64,000 nucleotides of DNA from Vibrio sp. LaRot3 (GTDB lineage: Bacteria > Pseudomonadota > Gammaproteobacteria > Enterobacterales > Vibrionaceae): NCBI RefSeq assembly GCF_027587025.1, contig NZ_JAPPTI010000001.1, forward strand, positions 558,001 through 622,000. The letters run 5' to 3'. The translations under genes were made by a program, and so were the position numbers. The notes beneath the pieces were generated by a model. The model was not told the origin of the DNA. It worked only from the letters and a program-made list of their open reading frames with translations, and searched no databases. Of the stretch, positions 1-13,321 are shown piece after piece (position 1 is the first letter of the stretch; every line of letters starts with the position of its first letter).

Positions 1-39
1 TAGATCTCTAACCAAATTTATTACTGGTTTTTGAAGATC

Positions 40-1632
40 ATGAATTTAATTGATTTTGCATCATCTCCTTTATCTCTTTTGCCTCCTATTGTGGCATTGA
101 GTCTTGCGATTATTACACGACGTGTTTTGATTTCTTTGGGCGCAGGTATTGTACTTGGCGCTATCTTGCTCGCTGATTACTCTGCTTTAAATGCAGGTAG
201 CTACATTAAGACGACTGTTTTGAGCGTTTTCGTTGAAGACGGCGGTCTAAATATGTGGAACATGAGTATTGTTGGCTTCTTACTGCTACTTGGTATGATG
301 ACAGCGCTGCTGACATTATCTGGTGGTACGCGAGCTTTTGCTGAATGGGCTCAGTCTCGCGTAAAAAGTAAACGTGGCTCTAAACTTTTAGCGGCTTTCT
401 TAGGCGTATTCATTTTTGTCGACGATTACTTCAACAGCCTTGCAGTGGGTGCTATCTCTCGCCCAGTGACAGACCGTTTCTATGTTTCTCGCGCTAAACT
501 CGCGTACATTCTTGACTCCACGGCTGCGCCGATGTGTGTGATCATGCCAGCTTCAAGCTGGGGTGCGTACATCATGACAATTATTGGTGGTATTCTGGTT
601 TCTCATGGCATTGAAGATTACTCAGCGTTAGGCGCTTACGTTCGTCTTATTCCAATGAACTTCTATGCAATCTTCGCGCTACTAATGGTGTTCGCGGTTG
701 CTTGGTTTGGGTTAAACATCGGCAAGATGCGCGATCATGAGATTGCAGCATCACAAGGCCGTGGCTTTGATAAAGACCAAGAAAATGATACGGCGGAAGC
801 CCATGATCTGAATGAAGAGCTAGATATTCGCGAAAGCGAGAAAGGCAAAGTGTCTGATCTCGTGCTGCCAATCGTGTTCTTGATTATCGCGACCGTGGCT
901 TCAATGCTTTATACAGGCGGTCAAGCGCTAGCAGCGGATGGCAAAGCATTCGCACTCCTAGGCGCATTCGAAAATACCGACGTTGGTACTTCTCTAATTT
1001 ACGGTGGCGTGGTTGGCCTAGTGGTTGCACTGTTTACTGTACTTAAGCAGGGTATCGAGTTGACTGAGATTATCCGCACGCTATGGATTGGTGCTAAGTC
1101 GATGTTCGGTGCGATTCTGATTCTAGTTTTCGCATGGACGATTGGTACTGTTATCGGCGACATGAAAACGGGTAGCTACCTTTCTACTCTGGCTCAAGGC
1201 AACATTGGTCCTCATTGGCTTCCTGTTATCTTGTTCCTACTGTCTGGTTTAATGGCGTTCTCCACGGGTACTTCATGGGGGACATTCGGCATCATGTTAC
1301 CAATTGCTGGTGATATGGCAGGTGCGACTGACCTAGCGCTAATGCTGCCTATGTTAAGTGCAGTGCTGGCTGGTTCAGTATTTGGTGACCACTGTTCTCC
1401 AATCTCAGATACCACAATTCTTTCTTCGACAGGTGCTCGTTGTAACCACATCGATCACGTAGCAACTCAGCTGCCTTATGCGTTGTCGGTAGCGCTTGTA
1501 TCGTGTATTGGCTTTATTGCTCTTGGTTTCACAGCATCGGTAGCGATTTCATTTGCAGCAGCAAGTGTTGCATTCGTTGCGGTATGTGTGGCGCTATCAG
1601 TGATTTCGAAATCGAAAATGGCGGCTTGTTAA
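40..1632 (+). CDS. NhaC-type Na+/H+ antiporter family protein
   Basis: A polytopic inner-membrane protein of 530 aa with about a dozen hydrophobic segments, of the NhaC antiporter superfamily. Expected role: exchange of Na+ (or another solute) for protons. Visible marks are the FVDDYFNSL segment near residue 130, the GTSWGTFG segment near residue 405, and the FGDHCSPISDTTILSS stretch near residue 450, all typical of this superfamily. A TTG in frame at 31 would add three residues; ATG at 40 is preferred because the protein then starts MNLIDFASSPLSLLP. A strong terminator follows. The chromosomal tetracycline-efflux protein Tet(35) of Vibrio belongs to this same superfamily, so a Tet(35) homologue is a possible alternative name. 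The substrate is not determinable here. Confidence 0.8.
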   Translation: MNLIDFASSPLSLLPPIVALSLAIITRRVLISLGAGIVLGAILLADYSALNAGSYIKTTVLSVFVEDGGLNMWNMSIVGFLLLLGMMTALLTLSGGTRAFAEWAQSRVKSKRGSKLLAAFLGVFIFVDDYFNSLAVGAISRPVTDRFYVSRAKLAYILDSTAAPMCVIMPASSWGAYIMTIIGGILVSHGIEDYSALGAYVRLIPMNFYAIFALLMVFAVAWFGLNIGKMRDHEIAASQGRGFDKDQENDTAEAHDLNEELDIRESEKGKVSDLVLPIVFLIIATVASMLYTGGQALAADGKAFALLGAFENTDVGTSLIYGGVVGLVVALFTVLKQGIELTEIIRTLWIGAKSMFGAILILVFAWTIGTVIGDMKTGSYLSTLAQGNIGPHWLPVILFLLSGLMAFSTGTSWGTFGIMLPIAGDMAGATDLALMLPMLSAVLAGSVFGDHCSPISDTTILSSTGARCNHIDHVATQLPYALSVALVSCIGFIALGFTASVAISFAAASVAFVAVCVALSVISKSKMAAC

Positions 1633-1677
1633 GCGATAGGCACCGATTTTTAAAGTAATAATTGCTGATTCTAATAT

Positions 1678-1710
1678 AAAAATCCCCGAGCTTAGGCTTG
1701 GGGATTTTTG
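1678..1710. terminator. Bidirectional intrinsic terminator between antiporter gene and ppsA
   Basis: A 14-bp stem with arms 1678-1691 and 1696-1709 around a TTAG loop. It is flanked by A and T tracts, so it can end the antiporter transcript on the plus strand and also serve ppsA on the minus strand. Confidence 0.85.
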
Positions 1711-1716
1711 TTTGAT

Positions 1717-1741
1717 AAGCCCCAATTTCACCTTGGGGCTT
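1717..1741 (-). terminator. Second hairpin downstream of ppsA
   Basis: AAGCCCCAA pairs with TTGGGGCTT around a 7-nt loop just past the ppsA stop codon. The T tract on the minus strand is short, so this is likely a helper to the stronger hairpin at 1678-1710. Confidence 0.5.
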
Positions 1742-1760
1742 TCGATTCGCTAGCAGAGCG

Positions 1761-4130
1761 CTAATTACTCACTTTGCCAAGTTTCAACCAAGTATCGATA
1801 ACCGTATCTGGGTTCAATGATACCGAGCTAATACCTTGCTGCATTAACCATTCAGCTAGGTCATCATGATCCGAAGGACCTTGACCACAAATACCGACGT
1901 ATTTACCGGCTTTGGTTGTGGCATCGATGGCCATCTTAAGCATCGCTTTTACTGCTGGATTACGTTCATCAAATAAGTGAGCGACATCGCCAGAGTCACG
2001 ATCCAGACCAAGGGTAAGCTGGGTCATGTCATTTGAGCCAATGGAGAAACCATCAAAGTACTTTAAGAACTCGTCAGCGAGAACGGCGTTGGATGGCAGT
2101 TCACACATCATGATGACTTTGAGCCCTTGGTCACCACGACGTAGGTCAAACTTAGTCAGCAGATCGATAACTGATTCAGCTTCACCCGGTGTTCGAACAA
2201 ATGGAATCATGATTTCAACGTTCTTGAGACCCATATCGTTACGCACACGCTTAATCGCTTGGGTTTCCAGTTCAAAACAGTCTTCAAATACCGGTGAGAT
2301 ATAACGCGAGGCTCCACGGAAACCCAACATAGGGTTTTCTTCATGAGGTTCGTAATCTTTACCCCCCACTAGGTTGCTGTACTCGTTCGATTTGAAGTCA
2401 GACATACGAACGATCACTCGTTTTGGCCAAAATGCCGATGCGATGGTCGCGATGCCTTCAGTCAGTTTGCTGACGTAGAAATCGATTGGGTCTTTGTAGC
2501 CGCGAATGCGCTCACTGATTTCAGCTTTTAACTCTTCGCTTTGCTGATCAAAGTTCAATAACGCTTTAGGATGAATGCCGATCATCTTGTTGATGATGAA
2601 CTCAAGGCGCGCCAGACCAACCCCTTCGTTTGGAATTTGAGCGAAGTCGAATGCACGGTCTGGGTTACCGACGTTCATCATCACTTTAGTTGGCAGTAGC
2701 GGCAATTCATCAACAGAAGAACGTCTGACTTCAAAGTCGAGTTCGCCTTGGTAAACATAACCTGTTTCACCTTCTGCGCATGATACCGTTACCGTTTCAG
2801 CATCTGTCAGTTTGCTGGTAGCGTCACCACAGCCAACAATAGCCGGAATGCCCAGTTCACGAGCAATGATTGCAGCGTGACAAGTACGGCCGCCACGGTT
2901 TGTTACAATGGCAGAGGCTTTTTTCATCACTGGTTCCCAATCCGGGTCAGTCATGTCGGTCACCAATATATCTCCGTCTTGCACTAGAGACATTTGGTCT
3001 AGCGAATCCACTAAGCGTACAGGGCCTTTGCCGATGCGTTGGCCGATAGCACGGCCTTCAACTTTAATCTCGGCTTTGCTGCTGAGTTCGTAACGTTCAA
3101 TGACGTTTTGTTCGCTTTGAGAACAAACGGTTTCAGGGCGTGCTTGCACGATATAAAGCTGACCGTCGATACCATCTTTCGCCCATTCAATGTCCATAGG
3201 ACGTTGATAGTGTTTCTCGATGATGACCGCTTGTTTGGCTAACTCTTTAATCTCATCGTCATTGAGGGAGAAGGCATTACGTTCTTCTGCGGAAGTATCG
3301 ATAACTTCCACTTGTTTACCAATTTCTTGACTGTTTGCGTAGATCATTTTGATCTGTTTAGAGCCGAACGTCTTCTTAACGATAGCGTGTTGACCCGCTT
3401 CAAGCATTGGTTTGTGAACGTAGAATTCGTCAGGGTTTACTGCGCCCTGAACCACCATTTCACCTAAGCCCCATGAAGAGGTGATGAATACAACTTGGTC
3501 AAAGCCTGATTCAGTATCTAGGGTAAACATCACGCCAGAAGAGGCCTTATCCGAGCGCACCATGCGCTGAACACCCGCTGACAGAGAAATGCCACGATGG
3601 TCAAAGCCTTGGTGGACACGGTATGAAATGGCACGGTCGTTGAACAGTGAAGCGTAGACGTGTTTGGTGGCTTCTAAAACTGCATCAATGCCTTTAACGT
3701 TTAGGAACGTCTCTTGTTGACCGGCAAATGATGCATCCGGTAGGTCTTCTGCGGTGGCAGAAGAGCGCACTGCAACAGAAATTTCGGGATGATTGTCGGT
3801 CAGCTGTTGGTAGTTATCGCGGATGTCTTGTTCAAGATCCGCAGGGAACGGGGCTTCTAATACCCATTGACGGATGGTGGCGCCTGTCTTGCGCAGGGCT
3901 TCTACATCGTTAACGTCCAGTTCATCAAGTAATTGGTGAATACGCTCATCCAAGCCTTCATGGTCAAGGAATTGGTTGAACGCATACGAAGTTGTCGCAA
4001 AACCGTTTGGTACAGATACACCAACGTTGGCTAGGTTAGAAACCATTTCGCCAAGTGAAGCATTTTTACCGCCGACTTTGTCAACGTCATCCATGGATAG
4101 TCCATCGAACCAGAGGGTGTTCTTTTGCAT
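1761..4130 (-). CDS. ppsA: Phosphoenolpyruvate synthase
   Basis: Converts pyruvate + ATP + water to PEP + AMP + phosphate, the entry step of gluconeogenesis from pyruvate or lactate; cytosolic. At 789 aa the length is standard. The N-terminal ATP-grasp/PEP-binding domain begins [12 protein letters not shown]. The central swivelling domain carries the phospho-histidine motif [13 protein letters not shown] (near residue 415). The C-terminal TIM barrel has [20 protein letters not shown] and the catalytic-cysteine region [10 protein letters not shown]. It is divergent from ppsR, whose product controls it by phosphorylation of a residue next to the catalytic histidine in the characterised E. coli pair. 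No odd residues seen. Confidence 0.97.
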   Translation of the reverse strand: MQKNTLWFDGLSMDDVDKVGGKNASLGEMVSNLANVGVSVPNGFATTSYAFNQFLDHEGLDERIHQLLDELDVNDVEALRKTGATIRQWVLEAPFPADLEQDIRDNYQQLTDNHPEISVAVRSSATAEDLPDASFAGQQETFLNVKGIDAVLEATKHVYASLFNDRAISYRVHQGFDHRGISLSAGVQRMVRSDKASSGVMFTLDTESGFDQVVFITSSWGLGEMVVQGAVNPDEFYVHKPMLEAGQHAIVKKTFGSKQIKMIYANSQEIGKQVEVIDTSAEERNAFSLNDDEIKELAKQAVIIEKHYQRPMDIEWAKDGIDGQLYIVQARPETVCSQSEQNVIERYELSSKAEIKVEGRAIGQRIGKGPVRLVDSLDQMSLVQDGDILVTDMTDPDWEPVMKKASAIVTNRGGRTCHAAIIARELGIPAIVGCGDATSKLTDAETVTVSCAEGETGYVYQGELDFEVRRSSVDELPLLPTKVMMNVGNPDRAFDFAQIPNEGVGLARLEFIINKMIGIHPKALLNFDQQSEELKAEISERIRGYKDPIDFYVSKLTEGIATIASAFWPKRVIVRMSDFKSNEYSNLVGGKDYEPHEENPMLGFRGASRYISPVFEDCFELETQAIKRVRNDMGLKNVEIMIPFVRTPGEAESVIDLLTKFDLRRGDQGLKVIMMCELPSNAVLADEFLKYFDGFSIGSNDMTQLTLGLDRDSGDVAHLFDERNPAVKAMLKMAIDATTKAGKYVGICGQGPSDHDDLAEWLMQQGISSVSLNPDTVIDTWLKLGKVSN

Positions 4131-4479
4131 TTATTTCTCCAGAAACATAGCAGCTTTCTTGTAGGGGTAAGGGTCAACCTTGGACGGTGGCTGTTCATTT
4201 TACTGGTCAATGTCTTTGGAGACTTAACGTCTAGCCCATATAAGGGTATTGCAGCTAATACGATTAACTACAACGTCCCATAGGAGAAGAGACGAATTTT
4301 CCGGCGCAAGTAAACATCACCACTTTCCGTGGTTGATATGAAAGGCAAACGATTACGTTTCGACTTAAAAAAACTCCGAAGAATTTTAAAAGCTGTGGGG
4401 GACGTAACTGAAAACCAAACTCATTTATTAATATTATGTAAAGCATCCTACTCAAATGAATTTGAAAAAATAAACAAAA
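4131..4479. other. Divergent ppsA/ppsR control region
   Basis: A 349-bp gap holding the two divergent promoters. I could not fix either promoter by eye. A short inverted repeat AAACG-ATTA-CGTTT lies at 4347-4360, and the 60 bp before ppsR are AT-rich. A 77-codon minus-strand frame (4264-4497) crosses the gap and enters ppsR; it resembles no protein family and is not called. Confidence 0.5.
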
Positions 4480-5316
4480 ATGCAAAGAATTAGCCAAAGT
4501 CGTGATGTATTCTATGTTTCTGACGGAACGGCCATAACATGTGAGACGTTAGGGCATGTTGTTCTGGGTCAATTCCCCTTCGAAGCTAATGAGAAAACCT
4601 TTCCTTTTGTTGAAAGTGAAGACAAAGCTGCCGATGTCCTAAAAGAAATTGAAATTTCCTACCAACAAAATGGTGTTAAACCATTGGTGTTTATCTCTAT
4701 TGTGGTTCCTGAAATTCGTAAAATGCTGCTTAATTCGTCAGCTTATTGTTATGACGTGCTAGAAAGTATCGTGCAAAAAGTGCAAAACGATATTCAGATG
4801 GCTCCCCAACCTAAAATGCAGCGTTCACGCAGCGTGGGCAAAGACTCAGCGACCTATTTTGATCGTATCGCGGCTATCGAATACACCCTTGCTCATGATG
4901 ATGGCATCACGCTGAAAGGCTTAGATGAGGCGGATATCATTCTGCTTGGTGTTTCACGCAGTGGTAAAACCCCAACCAGTTTATATATGGCGATGCAATT
5001 TGGCTTACGCGTGGTGAACTATCCGTTTATTGCTGAAGACGTCAAAATGATGCGTTTATTACCTGAGTTCGAAATTCATCGTCACAAGCTGTTTGGTTTA
5101 ACGATTAATCCTGAGCGCTTGAATGAGATCCGTGAAAATCGTCTTTCGGGAAGCGAATATGCTAGTACTGAGCAATGTAAGTTAGAGCTTGATACGGTCG
5201 AGGCGCTATTTAGGCGTGAAGCGATTCCTTACATCAATACCTCTTCTTTGTCTGTGGAAGAGATTACGACACGAATATTAGAAAGGGCAGGGATGAAGCG
5301 TCGCTTGTTTGGCTAA
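4480..5316 (+). CDS. ppsR: PEP synthase regulatory kinase/pyrophosphorylase (DUF299)
   Basis: Bifunctional regulator that inactivates PEP synthase by ADP-dependent phosphorylation and reactivates it by phosphate-dependent dephosphorylation. At 278 aa it has the usual family length. It opens with the typical [15 protein letters not shown] segment (residues 11-25) and carries the P-loop G157VSRSGKT164, followed by PTSLYMA. The divergent position next to ppsA is the conserved arrangement. The start at 4480 is preceded only by an A-rich stretch and not by a clear Shine-Dalgarno sequence. Confidence 0.95.
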   Translation: MQRISQSRDVFYVSDGTAITCETLGHVVLGQFPFEANEKTFPFVESEDKAADVLKEIEISYQQNGVKPLVFISIVVPEIRKMLLNSSAYCYDVLESIVQKVQNDIQMAPQPKMQRSRSVGKDSATYFDRIAAIEYTLAHDDGITLKGLDEADIILLGVSRSGKTPTSLYMAMQFGLRVVNYPFIAEDVKMMRLLPEFEIHRHKLFGLTINPERLNEIRENRLSGSEYASTEQCKLELDTVEALFRREAIPYINTSSLSVEEITTRILERAGMKRRLFG

Positions 5317-5428
5317 ATGTGTTATTCACAACACGAGTATTCATTGCCTTTTTTGTATCTATTTCTTATTGAAAAGATGGCCTTTGTGGCTGGATTTAAG
5401 TGAAATGGAAAAAATCTTAAATTAATGG

Positions 5429-5472
5429 TTGAAAAAAGTTAACGGCTTGGTTAGTGTGGATATCAACCAAGC
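5429..5472 (+). promoter_or_regulatory. Candidate his promoter with overlapping inverted repeat
   Basis: TTGAAA (5429-5434) lies 17 bp from TAGTGT (5452-5457), a plausible -35/-10 pair that would start transcription about 30 nt before the leader peptide. An 8-bp inverted repeat GCTTGGTT/AACCAAGC (5445-5452 and 5465-5472) straddles the -10, which would suit an operator. Read by eye only. Confidence 0.4.
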
Positions 5473-5495
5473 GAAACTAAAGAGCTTAAATAAGT

Positions 5496-5543
5496 ATGCG
5501 TAAATTTGTAATGAACATTCATCATCACCATCACCCAGTCTAG
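5496..5543 (+). CDS. hisL: his operon leader peptide
   Basis: A 15-residue peptide, MRKFVMNIHHHHHPV, with five consecutive histidine codons. Such a peptide senses charged tRNA-His: ribosome stalling at the His codons prevents the upstream 1:2 stem and permits antitermination of the operon. It sits directly before the attenuator stems and the terminator at 5617-5650, and hisG follows. Confidence 0.95.
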   Translation: MRKFVMNIHHHHHPV

Positions 5544-5616
5544 TCTTTCGGGAGATGTACGCATACCCGGGAGGCAGGAAACTCCCGGAGGCAGAAATCA
5601 AAGATTTTAAGATTAA

Positions 5617-5650
5617 CCCTCGGGAGACCAACATCTTCCGAGGGTTTTTT
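5617..5650 (+). terminator. his attenuator terminator
   Basis: An 11-bp stem (one G-T pair) with a CCAACA loop and six T residues at 5645-5650, placed between hisL and hisG. Confidence 0.92.
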
Positions 5651-5706
5651 AATTTCTAATGTTTTAAAAGTTTATAAATATCAAATATTTGCACAGGGAT
5701 AATGCA

Positions 5707-6603
5707 ATGCAAACACAACGCCTAAGAATCGCAATTCAAAAGAAAGGTCGCCTAAGCAAAGAGTGTCAAGAACTGCTGAAAAAGTGCGGCGTCAAATTTA
5801 ACATCATGGGTGAGCGTCTGGTTGTTCACTCACTAAATATGCCAATCGACTTGTTACTGGTTCGTGACGATGATATCCCTGGTTTGATCATGGATGGTGT
5901 CGTAGACCTTGGCTTTATTGGCGAGAATGAGCTCGAAGAAGTTCGTCTAGATCGCAAAGCTTTGGGTGAGCCAAACGAGTTTGTACAGCTGCGTCGTTTA
6001 GATTTTGGTGGTTGTCGTTTATCCATCGCTATCAATAAAGAGGAAAAGTACAACGGCCCTCAAGATTTGGCCGGCAAGCGAATCGCTACTACTTATCCTC
6101 AACTTCTCAAAGCCTACATGGATGAGCAAGGTGTGCCTTTCTCAACATGTATGTTAACTGGCTCAGTCGAAGTTGCGCCTCGCGCTGGTTTAGCCGATGC
6201 GATTGCTGACTTAGTTTCTACTGGCGCAACGCTTGAAGCGAATGGCCTAAAAGAAGCTGAAGTTATCTTCCGCTCTAAAGCAACGCTAATTCAACGTACC
6301 GGTGAGTTTGACGCCGATAAGCTTGCGCTAATCAATAAATTGCTGACTCGCATGCAGGGCGTACAACAAGCAAAAGAATCGAAATACATCATGCTGCACG
6401 CACCCGTTGAAAAGCTGGAGCAAATCAAAGACCTATTACCGGGCGCAGAAGACCCAACCGTGTTGCCTTTGTCAGCTGAAAAGCAACGAGTAGCGGTTCA
6501 CTTGGTGAGTACAGAGAACCTGTTCTGGGAAACGATGGAGCAATTAAAAGCACTCGGTGCGAGCTCTATTCTAGTTCTTCCTATTGAAAAAATGATGGAG
6601 TAA
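5707..6603 (+). CDS. hisG: ATP phosphoribosyltransferase
   Basis: First committed step of histidine synthesis: ATP + PRPP to phosphoribosyl-ATP, feedback-inhibited by histidine. This is the long form (298 aa), with a C-terminal ACT-like regulatory domain that needs no HisZ. The ATG at 5707 is chosen over the in-frame TTG at 5689 because AGGG at 5695-5698 is well spaced from it and because the protein then starts [17 protein letters not shown] as in other Vibrio. It is the first structural gene after the attenuator. Confidence 0.96.
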   Translation: MQTQRLRIAIQKKGRLSKECQELLKKCGVKFNIMGERLVVHSLNMPIDLLLVRDDDIPGLIMDGVVDLGFIGENELEEVRLDRKALGEPNEFVQLRRLDFGGCRLSIAINKEEKYNGPQDLAGKRIATTYPQLLKAYMDEQGVPFSTCMLTGSVEVAPRAGLADAIADLVSTGATLEANGLKEAEVIFRSKATLIQRTGEFDADKLALINKLLTRMQGVQQAKESKYIMLHAPVEKLEQIKDLLPGAEDPTVLPLSAEKQRVAVHLVSTENLFWETMEQLKALGASSILVLPIEKMME

Positions 6604-6607
6604 AGCG

Positions 6608-8957
<2,350 letters not shown>

Positions 8958-8989
8958 CTATAGAGATAATTTGAAATAAGGATATTCCA

Positions 8990-10063
8990 GTGAGCAAACA
9001 GCAAAAAATTCTTTTTATTGACCGTGATGGCACCTTAATTGTTGAGCCTCCGGTGGATTTTCAAGTAGACCGTTTAGACAAACTCAAGCTAGAGCCGTTT
9101 GTTATTCCTAGCCTGCTATCACTACAAGATGCTGGCTACCGTTTAGTGATGGTGACCAACCAAGATGGTCTAGGTACAGATAGCTATCCTCAAGATGAGT
9201 TTGATGCACCGCACAACATGATGATGGAGATTTTCTCTTCACAAGGCGTGGTGTTTGATGATGTTTTGATTTGTCCACACTTTGAAGAACAGGGCTGTGC
9301 ATGTCGTAAACCACGCTTGGGTATGGTGAAAGAGTACTTGCAAGAGGGCAAAGTTGATTTCCAAAACTCGGTGGTGATCGGTGACAGACAAACTGACCTT
9401 GAGCTTGCTGAAAACATGGCAATACGAGGCATTCAATACAACCCAGAAACCATGGGCTGGAAACAGATTCTTAAAGATCTCACCGTCAAGGCTCGTATCG
9501 CGGAAGTGGTGAGAACCACCAAAGAGACCGACATTAAAGTAATGGTCAACCTAGATGAGCAAGGCGGTAACGAAATCAGCACTGGTTTAGGTTTCTTCGA
9601 TCACATGCTGGATCAAATCGCAACTCATGGTGGCTTCCAAATGAAATGTAAGGTCGAAGGTGACTTACACATTGATGACCACCACACGATTGAAGATACC
9701 GCACTGGCATTAGGACAGGCATTAAAAGATGCACTGGGTGATAAGCGTGGTATCGGGCGTTTTGGTTTCAGTTTGCCAATGGATGAGTGTTTGGCGCAAT
9801 GTGCGTTGGATTTATCCGGCCGTCCATACCTAAAGTTTGATGCTAAGTTTAGCCGCGAGTTAGTTGGTGATTTTTCCACTGAAATGGTGGTGCACTTCTT
9901 CCGTTCGCTGACGGATACATTAGCTTGTACGCTTCACCTGTCTTCTGCTGGTGATAACGATCACCACATCATAGAGAGCTTGTTTAAGTCATTTGGTCGT
10001 ACCCTGCGCCAAGCGATTAAAGTAGAAGGCAACGAACTACCAAGTAGTAAAGGCGTGCTGTAG
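8990..10063 (+). CDS. hisB: Bifunctional histidinol-phosphatase / imidazoleglycerol-phosphate dehydratase
   Basis: The N-terminal HAD phosphatase has the nucleophile motif FIDRDGTL (D11, D13) and the zinc-binding cysteine cluster [15 protein letters not shown]. The C-terminal dehydratase has the two histidine-rich metal motifs FFDHMLDQ and DDHHTIED, with the matching DNDHHIIE near the end. The fused form is typical of Gammaproteobacteria. GTG start, preceded by AAGG. Confidence 0.96.
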   Translation: MSKQQKILFIDRDGTLIVEPPVDFQVDRLDKLKLEPFVIPSLLSLQDAGYRLVMVTNQDGLGTDSYPQDEFDAPHNMMMEIFSSQGVVFDDVLICPHFEEQGCACRKPRLGMVKEYLQEGKVDFQNSVVIGDRQTDLELAENMAIRGIQYNPETMGWKQILKDLTVKARIAEVVRTTKETDIKVMVNLDEQGGNEISTGLGFFDHMLDQIATHGGFQMKCKVEGDLHIDDHHTIEDTALALGQALKDALGDKRGIGRFGFSLPMDECLAQCALDLSGRPYLKFDAKFSRELVGDFSTEMVVHFFRSLTDTLACTLHLSSAGDNDHHIIESLFKSFGRTLRQAIKVEGNELPSSKGVL

Positions 10064-10078
10064 GGCTGAGGAAGGATT

Positions 10079-10693
10079 ATGAGTGAACAGAAAGTCGTCA
10101 TTATCGATACAGGTTGCGCCAACATCTCTTCGGTTAAATTTGCTATTGAGCGTCTTGGCTATCAGGTAACGATTTCAAGAGACCCAAGTGTGGTACTTAG
10201 TGCTGACAAGTTGTTTTTGCCTGGGGTAGGGACAGCTAGTGAAGCAATGCAAAACCTACAGCAACGAAACCTGATTGAACTCGTTAAGCAGGTTGAAAAG
10301 CCGCTGCTTGGTATCTGTCTAGGCATGCAGTTATTGGGCAAGGTATCTCAAGAAAAAGGGCAGAAAGCGGATGAGTTAGTGGAATGCTTAGGCCTTTGCG
10401 AAGGCGAGGTCAAGTTAATGCAAACGGGTGATTTGCCGTTGCCGCACATGGGTTGGAACACAATTAAACCAAGCCCAGAGCACCCGCTGTTTAAAGATAT
10501 TGCGCAAGATGAGTATTTCTATTTTGTCCATAGCTTTGCAATGTCTGTTGGTGACTACACCATTGCCGAATGTGAGTACGGCCAGCCATTTACGGCGGCG
10601 GTACAAAGTGGCAATTACTATGGGGTGCAATTTCACCCAGAGCGTTCGAGCAAAGCGGGCTCTAAATTGATTAAAAACTTCTTGGAATTATAA
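10079..10693 (+). CDS. hisH: Imidazole glycerol phosphate synthase, glutaminase subunit
   Basis: Class I glutamine amidotransferase that supplies ammonia to HisF. The catalytic cysteine is C80 in the [10 protein letters not shown] nucleophile elbow, and the His/Glu pair lies in GVQFHPERS. 204 aa, usual length. It starts 15 nt after hisB with GGAAGGA upstream. Confidence 0.96.
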   Translation: MSEQKVVIIDTGCANISSVKFAIERLGYQVTISRDPSVVLSADKLFLPGVGTASEAMQNLQQRNLIELVKQVEKPLLGICLGMQLLGKVSQEKGQKADELVECLGLCEGEVKLMQTGDLPLPHMGWNTIKPSPEHPLFKDIAQDEYFYFVHSFAMSVGDYTIAECEYGQPFTAAVQSGNYYGVQFHPERSSKAGSKLIKNFLEL

Positions 10694-12209
<1,516 letters not shown>

Positions 12210-12213
<4 letters not shown>

Positions 12214-12845
12214 GTTTTCAAGCAAGTGATATCGCTACCTTGAGTGAGCGAATTAATTGGGAAAAAGTCGGCGGTTTAATCCCGGCAATTGTACAAGACA
12301 ATCAATCAAGCCAAGTATTGATGATGGGCTACATGAACCAAGATGCGCTCAGTAAAACTGCGCAAACAGGCCATGTGACATTCTTCTCTCGTACTAAAGA
12401 ACGTCTGTGGACCAAAGGCGAGACATCAGGCAACGTATTGAACCTAGTTAATATAGCTTTGGATTGTGACAACGATACATTGTTGGTTAAAGTGAATCCG
12501 ATTGGGCCAACTTGCCATACAGGGACGACAACCTGCTGGGATGCTGACAAGCAAGCAGAGTCTCAGATGGTGTGGCTTCATCAGTTGGAGCAACTATTGG
12601 CGGAGCGCAAAAATGCCGATCCTGATTCTTCCTATACAGCCAGTTTGTACGCCCGTGGCACCAAGCGTATTTCGCAAAAAGTGGGCGAAGAAGGCGTTGA
12701 AGTCGCGCTTGCAGCGACGTCGGGTGACAAGGCGGAGTTAGTCTGTGAGTCAGCAGATCTGATATACCACTTATTTGTTTTGCTGCAAGATCAGGGCTTG
12801 TCGTTCAATGATGTGATTAACAAGTTACAGGAACGCCATAAATAA
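12210..12845 (+). CDS. hisI: Bifunctional phosphoribosyl-AMP cyclohydrolase / phosphoribosyl-ATP pyrophosphatase
   Basis: A fused HisI-HisE enzyme for steps 2 and 3 of the pathway. The N-terminal cyclohydrolase carries the metal cysteines in [11 protein letters not shown] and [12 protein letters not shown]. The C-terminal pyrophosphatase carries [21 protein letters not shown] overlap with hisF. Last gene of the operon. Confidence 0.96.
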
Positions 12846-12868
12846 ACGTGAGTCAATGATTCTTTTTG

Positions 12869-12907
12869 AAGGCCGTGAGTGTTTACACTCGCGGCCTTTG
12901 TTTTTTG
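12869..12907 (+). terminator. his operon terminator
   Basis: A 14-bp stem, AAGGCCGTGAGTGT with ACACTCGCGGCCTT (one T-G pair), followed by GTTTTTTG. Confidence 0.93.
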
Positions 12908-13321
12908 TGATTTTAATTCCGGTTCAAAGCAGACTGATGCGAGTTTTATGCATGAATAATGGAAATATCCGAGAAAAAGCAAACGCTTGCATTATTTGGG
13001 GCGGTTAATATCGACGCAGTTAATAAAAATAAATTAAATTATTTACTCTAATTATTGTTAATAATTTGTTTCTACCTACGTTGTTTTTCTGATTTTATTG
13101 AACGGTGTGGTATTGCTCTCAGGTTTTTTCCTAAAACGCTCTAAGTGAATATTTCAATCTTAATTTGCATTGCACAAAAACAATTAATCAACATATGTTG
13201 CTTGTGAATTAATCAAATTTAGTGGCTTTTATGGTTTTATCTTGTATTTACAAAACATAAATCTTATTGATAGCATTAATGATAATCATTCTTAATAAGT
13301 TGTTATTGATAACTACAAATC
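12908..13321. other. AT-rich intergenic region upstream of the receptor operon
   Basis: About 410 bp between the his terminator and the receptor gene. It is AT-rich with several T and A runs. The only clear site is the Fur-like box at 13275-13293. No open frame in it resembles a gene and no convincing small-RNA structure was seen. Confidence 0.5.
13275..13293 (+). promoter_or_regulatory. Fur box
   Basis: ATTAATGATAATCATTCTT contains the perfect 13-bp palindrome AATGATAATCATT (13278-13290), the core of the GATAATGATAATCATTATC Fur consensus. It ends 28 bp before the receptor start codon, so Fe2+-Fur would be expected to repress the receptor operon. Confidence 0.85.

Larger units (their letters stand above)
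5494..5650 (+). promoter_or_regulatory. Histidine operon transcription attenuator
   Basis: Three stacked stems are visible. GTATGCGTA (5494-5502, covering the leader start codon) pairs perfectly with TACGCATAC (5558-5566). CCGGGAG (5567-5573) pairs with CTCCCGG (5582-5588). CCCTCGGGAGA (5617-5627) pairs with TCTTCCGAGGG (5634-5644), followed by T6, which is the terminator. CTCCCG of the second stem can also pair with CGGGAG of the terminator arm, giving the competing antiterminator. This matches the A:B / C:D / E:F logic of enterobacterial his attenuators. Confidence 0.9.

Noticed and set aside
4264..4497. 77-codon minus-strand frame in the ppsA/ppsR gap
   Set aside because: Enters ppsR, has no recognisable features and no promoter or conserved context.
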